A DNA stretch of 64,000 nt from Saxidomus purpurata (Eukaryota; Mollusca; Bivalvia; Venerida; Veneridae), in assembly GCA_022818135.1 (NCBI GenBank), contig JAFMSR010000003.1, positions 37,676,595-37,740,594 of the forward strand. The letters run 5' to 3'. Of this stretch, positions 13,501 through 27,100 are shown piece by piece (positions within the stretch are counted from its first letter, which is position 1; each line of letters starts with the position of its first letter). The position numbers and the translations under genes were made by a program. The notes beneath the pieces are model-generated. The model saw nothing but the letters and a program-made list of their open reading frames with translations. It had not been told where the DNA came from and made no database searches.

Positions 13501-15099
13501 TGACCCCGAAGAGTGCTATCAAGGAAAATCTAAAGGAGATCACTTTGACCTCAACCTCAAAAACAATAGGGATCGTCTACAAGTTGCAGGCAACCCTCTG
13601 TGCAAGTTTCATGAAACTCAAAATGAAAGTTGTGACCTGTAGAGTGTAATCAAGTAAAGGTTTATGGACGGACGGACAACCACATACTGAGCTAAAATGG
13701 CTAATCAAACTTGCATATTAGATAAATACAATGTACCTGTATTTGATAACTGCTGTCTTGTTTATGCTCATGAAAACATGACTTTACCATTCACAAAAAA
13801 AAAAAAAAGATTTTATAAAATTAATCTGAAATAAATTCTGAAATGTGATAGAATTTTATCTTAGCATTTCGAGGATCAAGTGTTTGATAACAGCTTTGAA
13901 GTGGTTACTCATTTTTGATTGGATCACAGCCAATAAAAGCAGTTCAATGTGTCTCAAAACTTTCCTAATTTACCAGGGTACTGCTCACCTTTATTCTTTG
14001 TGTGAGCTCCGCCCATCTCTGGTTGAGGTAAGTAAGTTCAGGCTCCACCATACTAGTGTAGCGATTACTTGTATTCATGACATGAACAGCAGATTCCCGC
14101 ACCTCGTCTACATCACTGGCTCTCTCACAGCAATCACCCTGCAGCATCTGTCGACAGATATAAACAGTCTACATTTACAAAACATAAACAAATTTCAGTA
14201 TAAATAGCTTTTCTGTCCTTATTGCAGAATTCTGTTTCAACACAATCATCAACGCAGACAATTTTAATTAAGTGCAGTAGTTATTGAGAGATATATTTAT
14301 ATTTATCTTGAGATGCACAGCAGACTCATTTGCAGTTATCATAGTAACTGAATCACTTAACCCTCATCGGTCTGGCCAAAAGTGTTTCTACAAAATGGCT
14401 GAACGGTGTTCAAGATGTTTCAAATACCCTGTATGAACTGTTTTCTCTTTACATGGATAATAATGCTTCTATTTGTTCGTGCAGTTTGGGATAAATCCTG
14501 TCAGGGTGAAACAATTACTTAATGCTATACATAGACTATACAATTACTTCTTGAAGTATCTCAACATGATGTCAGAACTAAGTAGTCACTGTATTTACCT
14601 GTAGTTTTCCAGTCCAGTAATCAGCAGCTTGTTGCTCTGGCAACAGGGTATCATGGGTATGTAAGACAGCCTCGGTTTGGTTTAACCAATCCTTGAGCTT
14701 CATTAGTAATGTTTGAAAATTCTGGAAGTCAACATCAACAGTAGCTTCGTCAGACTGAAAAAATGAAGCAAACATTTATAAATATACACAATGTTGATAA
14801 AGATACATTGACACAATGACATGGCTATAGTCAGGGTAACATAAACTTTGGTGCAAAATGTAGCTTTAATAGTGTTCACAAGATAACCTGGTGTCTTATC
14901 CAGAATCTTTTTTAAAATTATTTCAGCTGGAGACCTAGTTTTTGTTACCCCATGTGACCCAGTTTGGAACCTGACCTAGAATTCATGAAGACAAACATTC
15001 TGACCAATCTTCATGATGATTTAGGTCAGGCAACAGACAAGTCAAGTCAATCCTCTTGTAGGATACAATGTTACATGATATAAAGCTAAAGCATCACTA

Positions 15100-15135
<36 letters not shown>

Positions 15136-18100
15136 TGATTATCCTTAAACAAGATTCTGTTTCACAAAGGACACCAAAACTGTATTTATGAGTTCTGGGA
15201 AGGCCCATCTTTGGTTCAAACCCATAGCCTCTGGCTTTAGCAACCAACATATTACAAATTATCTCACTACACCTTCAAACTGAACTCAAATATTTCTATA
15301 CACAGAATCCTCAGTTTCCTATGGTTTTGTTTCCCTTACACATACTCTTTTAGTAAACAAACCATGGAAACTATTGTAAAAAAATAGATTTACAATTACA
15401 AACAAATCTACAATTACAATCTACTGAAAACACAAGTTAAAGCACCAAAATAAAAGCCATTTTAAACTAAAAGAATCCTTATAATCCAGTTTCTAAAACA
15501 CTGCTTCAGCCTCATGCATTATTTCCTGTCTGCCATCTGCTGCATGTAATTCACAGTTTATAAAACAGCTATATTAATAAAGCATCAATCAACTAGTCAC
15601 CTGTAATTTTGCAATCCAGGTAGTCAATCTCTCCGACAGTTGGTTCCACTGACTGACCAGGTTTTCATAATTTGTTTTCGTCTCAGTTACCTCCCCTTCC
15701 TCAGTCTGCTCTGCCAGGTTTTGTATCAGATCTTTCATGGAACCAATGAGTGACTGGCGACGCATCATCTCTTCATGGGTTGCCTAAAATGTTTTAAAAA
15801 TGTTTTCAAGTTCAACATGTTTAAAATTACTTAAAACAAACACATAAGCTCTCTCTCCTGTTTTTAACTAAAACACGATTTCTTTCTGAAATCATCTACC
15901 ATATGTAAAATTATCTTTCTTATGCTATCTGTGACATTGACCTTCCTGACAAACTGTGTCATTAATTACCATTGAAGTAAACCAATGAATAGGTGTTTGG
16001 ATCTTGCAAGTTATTCAATTCTTTAAAAGATAGGAAACCTTACAAGAACTAAAGTTTCCGTTGTTTTGTTAAACCAACCTTTGCAAATGATATTTCCTTG
16101 TTTACATTAGCAGTGGCTTTGGCGGCTTCTCTTGTATCAAGTTCCTGGTTGCTACGGTTGATAAAATCTTGAACTGCAGACGACTCTTTCCGTAACTTCT
16201 TAGTCAGTTTCAATGCTTTTTCAACCTTTGATTTACCCTCTGTAACCTATAGCAACATGTTTCAAAAGTTCTTTAATTCTAAGCACAGGACTGGTTTACT
16301 GTGGGAAATTTACACTTTAAAAATTAGTATTGCATAATAGGCCTTTTCAGTAAGTTTGAGTTGACCCAGGTTTGACCTCGACATTTAAGCAAGAGAACAT
16401 GACAGGATATGCATCATTTAAACTTACTTATACATGTTAACATGTATGTAAAACAGTATCAAAATTTCTCAACTTACGGCAAAGTTATACACGAGATATT
16501 AAGTAATTCTGAATAAACTTTTTGTTCATGGAGCAGGGATTGAGGAGGCATTATAAAAGTTTGATCTAACTTCAGACTGATCCTGGGGTAGCAAGCATTT
16601 TTTCTTAAATTCAAATTAATTTTCTGCGTACAACTTAGTTAAGAAAATGACAACAATAGTATCACTGTACCTGAGAACCGATGACGTTAAACTGCTGCTT
16701 CAACGCATCGAGTTGTTTACTAAGTTTATCAGGGAAGTCTACTTGTTTCTTATCAACAATATGGCGCCCAGTCTTGATCACATATTCAACTTCCGACTTC
16801 AATCCACTCATTGTTGTATAGAATTTCTGTAAGGAGGGTTGCAAAAAGGTTAAAATAATGTCTAGCACGGTGCAAAATCCAAACAAGATATACAAGATAA
16901 TGTACTTGCAGGTTAACAATTTCCTTTATATTCCATCACATTTCTTACAGTTACATAGCTATAAAAGTACATTTATGGTATCTAAATGTTAAAGAACTTT
17001 ATTATGCTGAAGACATGTGTTTCTGTCATTCAAACAATCTGAACAGCCTAATCATGGTCTACATTATAACTTACCCTTACGGACAATAAATGTTACTGTC
17101 CCAACTTAAAAGTGGGTATGGGTTGAAGCTCATTTGTTCTAAATCATATAAATTGCATGACACAGAAACTGACCAAATTTATGTGATAGACATCAAACTG
17201 TGACCAGTATTAAGCCAAAATGCAGCTTTGTGATTCAAAGCACAGAACACAACAGAACATTATCATCATGGTGGAGAAAAAATCTCTCCAGACATTTCCA
17301 ATCACAGCAACCAGACCATGTAGTGAAAAGAACATCAAACCATCATTGTTAAGGCATGTAGGCTTCAATATGTGAAAATGAGATACCCTCTGGGGAGTCT
17401 CAGTATTAATGCCTATAAAATACAACTGTATAGGATTTTTTGTTTCTCACAGTTCCACAAGGGTATCACATACCATGCACTGGTCATGTTTGTCCTGGAG
17501 CTGTTCAAGCTCATCCCCATGAACCTCTAGCAGATATATTCTCTCCTGAATATTGTCTAGTTCACGTTTAACATGGCTCTGCTTAGGCTCGAAGTCTGCC
17601 GGGCGTTGAAATTTCTGGAACTTAATGTTCAAGTCTCCAAGATGTCTCTGTAAAATATTTAAGCAAGCTACATGATCACATGTCTAGTGCACCACATATG
17701 TAATGCATTAACAACTCAAGATCTTCATTTTTTTTCTGTAAACTGTTCAAAGGGATGACTAACAATTCAACACAGACTAAATATTCTTGGTTTTTCAACT
17801 TTACTAAGGCAAATTATACTTTATCATTTTGAAATAAAAGTTTCAAATTTTCTATATTTCAAAATCAGCAACTTCAATCACAGCTTTAAATGCTTTGTGC
17901 CATCTACAGTCAACATTTCAGTAACATAATAAATGTAATCTCTTACGAAATTTATATATAAGTCAACTTGCAAATGGCAAGTTAATATAAATGTTTATTC
18001 CATTTTCAGAACTGGAAGTGACTAAAGTAACATTAGATAGACACATGCTTATATAGTACCTTAGACATCTGTAGTTGATAGTCAAGTCGTTTTGCTGCCT

Positions 18101-21100
18101 CCAGTTTTCCCTCCGCCTTGTATTTCTCCGACTGTTTTTCTAAAGCTTTAATCACATCATCCTGATGATGAAATTCTTCTTTCATTTGCTGAAATGTCAG
18201 ACATATGTCCTGTATTCATAACCTTACAAAAACATACACTTGATGAGGAGTGCATTTAAGAAATAGCTTCAAGGAATTGTTTACAATTTGAAGGTATACA
18301 CAATTAAATTCTAAACCTCAATGAAAGGTAACTCCCATAGATTCATCAAATCCGGTATCAAACTGCATTACTTCCCTTCCATATGTAGAAAGTTTGCAGC
18401 AATGCAGCATATGATAAACTAGACAGGTCTATTTTCTCTGACCACAAACAAGTATAGAATTATACATAAAAGATATTGTAATCAGAAACATCCTTACATA
18501 AGTGAAGATAGAATCATGTAGAGCTTTACAATATTTTTTCATGTGATCAGAGAGTACTAAGACTACTATTGATATAGATTTAAATCAAACAGAGTGGCAT
18601 GATTCTCAAAAAAAATGGAGAAAGAAAAAAATTTATTAAATAAAATGTTATGTGTTTGTATGATTTTCTATTTTCAGGTTGGAAAGTTTATCTTTCAATA
18701 AAATTTAAAAAAAACCACATCAGTGTACATTATGGTAAAGAATCATATTTCAGCACTAAAGTGGTTTCTGGTACAGTAGCCAAGTAATGTGTTGTATGAC
18801 TAGCACATACAAGAAGGCCAAGTTGCATAACAGATAGGGTCAATTTTCACTGGTGGTCCTAATTTGAACAGTCTTTGCAGAGGTCCACTACATAATGCTA
18901 CATTTTAAATGTCTAAGCTCTGGGCTGTGGACCTCTTCCTGAAAAAAAAAAAAAAAAAAAACCCCTAGGGGGGGGAAATTTTGACCCAGGGTTTATATTT
19001 GAGACAATCTTTGAAGAGGTTTACTAGGCGATTAACATGAACTAAGCGGGGGTTTAGAAAATTTTTCTTAAGCCTACGTAAAATCAAGTGACCCTCAGTC
19101 AATTTTGACCCGTAGTTCATAATTTGAACTATCTCGGTAGAAGGCCACTAGAAAATGCTACATGCAAAATATCTTAGCTCTTGGCCTTCTGGGGGTTTTT
19201 TTTAGACAATTTTTTGTATACAGTTTTTCCTTAACATTGCCATGGTTAATCTTAGAACAACCTTGATAGAGATTCAAGGAATATCCCTGCCAGGATACAT
19301 GACTGGCCTAGTGGTTTCAGAGGAGATGTTGTTAAGGGAAATAGTGGACCAATGGACGGAAGACGTATGACGGATACCGGATGGTGACTGGTCCTAAACA
19401 CAAATATAACATAGAAAATTGCGAGTTTTAATTTTCCTTCGAAATTTGGAAAATAGTGCCATTAAATTTGCCAAAAAGTAGATACATCATCTAGAACCAA
19501 AGTACCAACCTCACTTTCCTCTGGTACATCGCCAGCAAGGACGTCGGCATCAAGACGGTTCTGTATTTCTCTAGTTACCTCTGTCATCCACTGTGACAGG
19601 TCTAGTAACTGTTTCTCAACAGTCTGTGATTCATTAATTGATTCCTCTAACAGCTTTATCTTCTCTCTAGCCTACAGTAACAACAACAAAAAATTAAGTA
19701 AGGCACTATCAAGTTATCTAAGAGACTGTTCAACATGTGCATGTCTGCCTCTTGTCTTCCATGAGTATTTTCAAATTGGTCTTCAGTATAAACAAAATAT
19801 GCTAGTTGACTACTTAATTAAAAAAAAAATACAAGAAAATATTTCCTCATTAATAAAGAACTTCAAATTGGTGAGCAACATTCAGCATATTATTGGATTG
19901 TTCTTTCGGAAACTGTATATGACATTTTAAAACTTATAAAGCATAAATTTTCACTTTCTGAAATGAAATAAAAATGAATATTTGAAAGAAATTTTTCCCT
20001 TTTATATCCCATTTTTAGTAAATATCACAAATATAACATTATAAGATATGTTACAAAACTTTACCTGTTTTTCTAGAGTATCCAGTTTCCTAACGTATTG
20101 TTCGGACTCAGTTTTGACTAGATCAGTGAGTATACTATTCACTATCATTTCCTGTTTCAACTCTTCGATGGTTGCCCGATTCTCTGACGAGTGGGAGCTT
20201 ATATAGGACTCCATGTCCTGTAAATAATGAGAAATCCAAGTTTTCATGAAATTGGGCAGAGAGTGTATCCGCAAACATCAATATAATTTGTTGAAATTTT
20301 AGAACATGCTCTAAGTGCATTTTCGTGTAAAATCCATTGAGGCCTGTAAATTGCAGTCTAACATTCAACGCTTATTCCCTATCCACAGATGAATCAAACA
20401 GAAATTTGCAACATAGATATTTCAAAAACATCATAAAATTACCTATCAGTAATAGGTAAGAGTTGCAGTTGGTTGCAATATGTATTCACTGCATGACACT
20501 TTTCATGTGAAGATGAGTTTAAAATTAACCAATTATTATAAACACATAATTATCCCAAAATAACTTAATCTTAGAATGGTTTAATGTTTATCAGGCTCTC
20601 TGATCAAACTTATCCATGTTTTACAATACTTTGTAATTTCTCTGTAAAATCATTTTTTCTTAAACATTTACATGAATATTGTTGATAACAATAGATGTTT
20701 CCTGAAGTAACACGTATATATTTAGGCAGAATTTGTCTCTAATACACATACATTTGTATACAAAGTTTTATCTACTGTACTAGAGATGTTCTAGAGATAT
20801 GCTCCAGTCAAGCCTTTCATACAATATTTGGAAAAGGTATATCAATGGGGAATGACACACTCATTATTTTGACTCAAATGTGATATACTTCATTAGAATT
20901 GAATTAACTCAATTCATTCACCCTGTTACCCTATTAACAATTTGCTTGGTAAGTCATTCACATTTTGCATAGGAAGATTCCAGTCATTTCCTTATAAATT
21001 TTCATCACATAAATAAAGTAAATAACACATTCTTCCCACAGTCTGTACATGACATTGACCTTGATCAAGTGACACAATGAATTTACAATAATTATTGCAA

Positions 21101-24100
21101 TTGAATGACATTATAATATCCCAACCATGATTTACAGATGAACATTTTTATATTTTCTTACCACATGATTTATCATAGTAATGTTTTCACTAATTAATAT
21201 CCTTACTTTCTGATTGATCAAGACAATATTTTCACTAAGCAGTCAACAAAAGTGAATACTACATCCCTTATTAACATTATGTTCAAACCTGACAGCTTGC
21301 TCATCATCTATATATCCAATTTAAATTGTTTGCTTCATTTGACAGTTATTTCAAATGAACCAGAGAAATTGAGCTATATATGTATAACATTGAGTAGTTA
21401 ATGTGCCTGGCAACATAGGTATGTGCTACACTAGCCCACTGAAATATTGTCAGGATCATTCCATGTGGTACCTGGCTATACAGGTATGCTTTTATCAAAC
21501 CTTATGTTTTTTTAAAAGATATATTACCTGTACTTCAAGATTACAAAATTAATATGTTTTTTTAAGTACTTTGCTTTTTTGAAAAAAAACATGAAATCTG
21601 AATGGAATCATATGCTAACAATATGGAACCATCAAATGATGAAGTTTGACTATAACCTCCCATATGACCACACCCAGTCCATCTATGAAATTCACAGACA
21701 ATAGGCCCTAGCATAAAGGAGGACCATTTTTGGTCTTTGAGAATTCAAACGTTTTATAGTTGTAGTAATTTTCAAATAGCCTGTAAACCTATGAAGACTG
21801 CTGACTATGGATATTTTCAACATTTGTTTAACTTACATCCATTTGTTCCGATATCTCCTCTGCGTCAGCACTGGATGATGAACATCGATGTACTTTACTC
21901 TCTAAGCGGTCAAGATATCTGGACTCCTCATCAATAGCAGCTGCAATAAAGAGACAAAACTTAAGATATTTACATTATATGATATCCATCATTTTTTCAT
22001 ATGTAACGACCCTATATCATATATTTTGCACTGATAGCATTCCGTTACTAAATGGCAAAGGTAATTATTCATATCCTGCACAGTTCAAAAATGAAATGTT
22101 TACATGATTAATGAGATGTCCCATAAACTTTTTTAAGCCTTCCAGTTGGGAGGTGCTTAGATGTCTAGATATTTTGTTGAAACCACCACCTACGATACAT
22201 GGTTTCACCAGATCTCTGTATGTGACATAGCCAGAGACTTACCTTCCTTTGCTGGACCCATTCTAATTGTTTTATGTATTTTGTTAATTCTGAGTTTACA
22301 GCTAAACGGAAGGTGCTGTGCCCTTATGGCATCTTCCTGCCTGAAACCCTTACCCACATGGCAGTAAGTGACTCTGCCTTTGTGACTTCCACAGACCATT
22401 ACTAGCCTGCACATCCATGCAGTCTGATCATGATCTTCAACTGTTTGCTTTTCAGTTGAAGTAAATCTTCAATATGCACCTCAATGAACAATTAAGGCTA
22501 CTATCAAAAATTGAAAGATGAAATACACACAAGAGTTTTTTTAAATTAAGGTCCAAGAGCCATACTGCACCCAGGGTAGAAACAGGAGAGTGACAAAGGG
22601 AGGTTACCCAGGGTAGAAACAAGAGCGAATGTCCAGGATAGTGACAACGGTATGTCACAGCTTCCATTCTACAAGCAAGCTAAATAGCTACCTTTGTAAA
22701 GACCAGAGATTTCTCAGTGAACCCTTCATGCACTCTCCCACTATTATTAGCACTGCATTTAAAAGGTATATTGGTCACATATACCCTATCCAGTATTTCA
22801 ACTACATAACAGTTGAAGTTCTGCACTAGTCTTTACTTTTCTTTAGAAAGACAATCACCAAGTAATCATAAATTTCATTACCACTTCTGCCACTACCGGA
22901 GAAATCTATGAAGTACGATTTTCACAGTTCATGAAAAGTTACCCTCGTATCTATAAATTATCACTGTTCCTACTATGTATGCATATTATTCTCTTCCGTT
23001 ACTCCCACACTCCAGACACCTCTTAGAGTGTTACTTTAAATGATGTGGGAATATATTGACTTGAAACTGTAAGATGGAAGCCAACTGTTGTAGATGTTTT
23101 AAATTTTTGCACAGACACATTTTAGAATTTACCAATGCAGAACAATTTTATACACAGAATGTTTAAAGACTACCTTTGAACTGTTTCCAGCTTTGGTCTG
23201 AGGAAGAGAATAGCCTGTAATAGTGATCCACTTGTTGGTAAGTGTGCGTCCATAATGTATTCATACGCATCAATGACCTTGCGAGATCCTGTAACGACCC
23301 TGATGGGGCTTTACTCAGCATTTCATTGGCTGTCTCATTCAGCTTGGTCACTTCTTCATCTTTCTCAACCATTTCAATTTTTAAACTCTGGAAAAGGTAC
23401 AACACAATTTTCTGGAACATGGCATATAGTGAACAAGCAGACAGTTGAAAAACAACAGTCAGTATATTGTTGATTACTTAAATGAAATACCTTCAAAACA
23501 TATACTGTAATACAGACAAAATTTTATACTGAAAGTTTTTTAGACGAAAAATACAAAACAATTCTTGCCTATCTAAGTTGCTACATCAAAGATAAATGAT
23601 TACCTTAAATTTTTTATTTTTCACTTGCAAATCATTTAAACTCTCAACAGCATAGTCCTTGTTTGAAATATCCTCTTTGATTGGTTCAAGCCAAATTATG
23701 ATTTCTTTAATCTCATTATAAACTTCTTCACTCAAATCTAACGAGCCTTTTAACCTAGCATGCTGCTGTTCAGCCAATGTCAACACTTTACTCCAGTGAG
23801 AATTCAAATCTTCCACTTCCTTAGTTAAACTAGCACCGAAAGTAGGTTCAATGTTTATTGACAGACTTCTGTACAAGTGTTTAATGTTGTCCATGTTTTT
23901 CTGTAATGTTTTAATGTCATTCTGGGCTTCAGTGCTTTCATTAAGTTGGGCTTGTAGAGTCGGAAGGTCCCCTTTAGTTGGGTCTTCGGCATGAAGGAAA
24001 ATGTCCATCTCTCGCATCCAGGTCATGAGACCTTCTCTTTGCGTCTGATAAAAAAACAATTACAAATGATTACAACATACATTTTGCTCCCATTTTCAGA

Positions 24101-27100
24101 GCAATTTTAAAGGCTGAACAAACTTACACTTATTTCATGCTACACTTAAGGTATTACTGTAGATGATACGATACTCTGTATTGCATGGCAGTGGTATATT
24201 TAAACTTAATGCCAGAAAAGAATACATCAAATAATGGAAAAATTGTCATACATTTCTGTACAGAGTAAAGAACACTTAAGAGACTGTGACTTTACAAAGA
24301 CTTCTTTTATGATGACCAATATGGATGACCTATTCTCTAAAATCTAACCTGATACTCCTTCAAATGTTCAACAGCAGTTTCCAGTTCACGAATTCTGGTT
24401 TCCATAGCAGCAGACACACTGTTCCATTTTTTTGTTACTATTTTTAGATCAGCTTCAAGCTTTTCAGCTTTTTCACTAGAGGGAGCTTTCACAATGAGAT
24501 CATTTCCTGTTTTGCTGATGTAATCTCGGCTGGTTCTTTGTTCTCTAAGATCTTCTCCTAGTGTCTGCAAGAAACAAATCAAAAATGTACATAACACCAC
24601 AGACTATCATTTTAATGAAGCCAATTTTGACAAACTAATTACTTTTATAATAATATGTCGACCATAAATGAAGTTAATTCCAGACAATGTGTCATTTAAT
24701 CACTTTCTTTCCTTAAGCTTCAGGAAAACACATGCCCTTTTTGTTTATTACAGGCTAATAATAAAAGTTCCATTTTCCTTTGAACGTCCATAATGTAATA
24801 AACGTATACGCGGATTAGGACAGGTTTGGCATTCCGTAAAAAGCGACAGTTACCGTATGGAACATGTTTTGTTTGTATGAATTGAAAGGCTATGCCAACA
24901 GCTCCAGAATGTTGAAAACTCAGACATCTGAGGCAAATGCTGACACTTTAAGACAACCTTGAAAATTACCTTGCACACAATTTTACCAGGTTTGAAAATT
25001 TTCGTTTTTGCCAATGTTCCTGTACAGCTCAGTCTGTTTGCTGATGTATATAACACGTACAGTAAACAGTTAGAAGTATAACGTGATGTGTTTACAATTT
25101 AATCACTTGCGTGTTTGTCGAGTGTGTAACAAAATATGCCGGATGTGCAAGGAATATAACAGTATAGACATAGATGGGCTCTAAATGATCATAAGATCTC
25201 ATCATTAAATTGTGATTGAACAGAAAATTCAAACTCATGACTAAGGGGCAAGCACACTACTAGTCTATCAACAGGTTGGTTACATTGTAATGGTTTTAGA
25301 AAGATGACCATTCGAAGTTTTAACATACATGTAGTTATCTATATATGACTTACTTTAAACTGTTTCAGTTGTTTTTCCATCTCTGGAAGATCCTTGATAC
25401 AGAATTTCTCTGAGACTAGAAGTTCTTCATTATTGTGTAACCATCTAAGTAATGCTTCCATTGCCTCTAAATATGCCTTGGGTGGCGCCCTCTCCAGAGC
25501 CTCGGAGAGCTTCCTCTGTCGCTCACCTGAAATATGGCACAACCATCTTAATGCTGTTTAACTTTTTTGAGTATTATCTTTTATCATAATTTATTTTGCT
25601 TAAGACTCTTTTAATGGATTCTTAACTGTATCTTAACACTGGATCTCATGACTCCTTTCTTTCTTATGTCCATCTAATTCAAAAAAACATGTACATGTAT
25701 ATAAACAAGGCTGTAGCATTTTTTCAAGTTAACATAATACTAATTTTACAAATTTGAAATACAGCAGATACATATGACCTTCTTCTCTTTAAACACATAT
25801 ATACTTTATGGTAATTCTGGAAAACATTTTCTTATAGTACAAGTTTACTCTTGTGTTAGTATTGGTATGTTATATATTCATTGTAATAACTGGATGGAAA
25901 GACCATGTAAGGTTTCCCGTTTTTTTCCCCATGCATTACTGTTATATAAGATCTGTGGTAGTTAACTTGTACAAGGTGATTGCATGCACTGCATATTCAT
26001 ATCCTGAATTTTGCCCTGCCCTTCATTATCTTGTATTCAAGTTTCCATTTTCAATGATACTGGCTTTAGAAGATGAAAAAGGACATATCACATTTTCAAG
26101 AAAAACCAGCTGAAATAGTGTGTGTAAAAAGGGTAGAGAAATAGGTTTTACCTGATAAACCAAACCTTCCTGCTACCAGTATGAAATAACTAATATTACT
26201 TTTCCATTTTGAGGGGTGGGGGGGGGAATGTTAATAAAAAAACAATTGCATGCAGGAGTGCTCCCTTAGTGAAAATGTAAAAACTACAACAACACAAGGA
26301 ACGAGACATTAAAAAGGAACTGTTAAAAGAATGGTCTTTTTTTTTTTTTAAAGCACCAACTTCAAATACTAATGCACATCTGTCCTTGCACAGCAACCGA
26401 AATTGCTTTTATAAAACTGTCACCAAAAAAAACACTATGTGCAGTAAGATACGCATAATGTCACTTAAAGGATGGTCTTAACATCCAGAATTTAAGACAA
26501 TTAAGCTGACTTTTTAAAATAAAAGGGCCATAATAGATGTATACTCTTCACCACAAGGACTCTAAAATAAAGTTTTCACAAGGATTTTCTATGGATCTTG
26601 TGACCTATTTTTTTTCCTTGTAACAGACATTCAAACTTAACCTAGACATCATCAAGAATAATATTCTGTCTGAATTTCAGATGATCCAATAAAAAATGTT
26701 GCTATTCAAATGTTCAGACTGTTTCCATTGATCTGATTATATTAGCTTTCGACATGATGTAACCAATGTTCAGACTTGACCTGGAGATCTTCAAACCATT
26801 CATTCTACAAACTTGTTTGGATCTGGTACGAAAAGGTTTTCTTTGATTTGTAAATTGTGACTTGGTTTAGAACCCCATATCAAAGTACACATTACCAAGA
26901 CAAACAATCAAACAAAATGTCATGATGATTGGTTATAAATTGTAGTATCTGGGAGATAAGTGTGAACAGACAACAAAAATCACTGTCACTATTCAACTCA
27001 CTATGAACACTTTGTTAACAAGTGAGCTAACAATAACTGATTAATATCGAAGTATATACTAAAATCAATACAAAGGCATCCCAAATTTAATACAGGTTAA

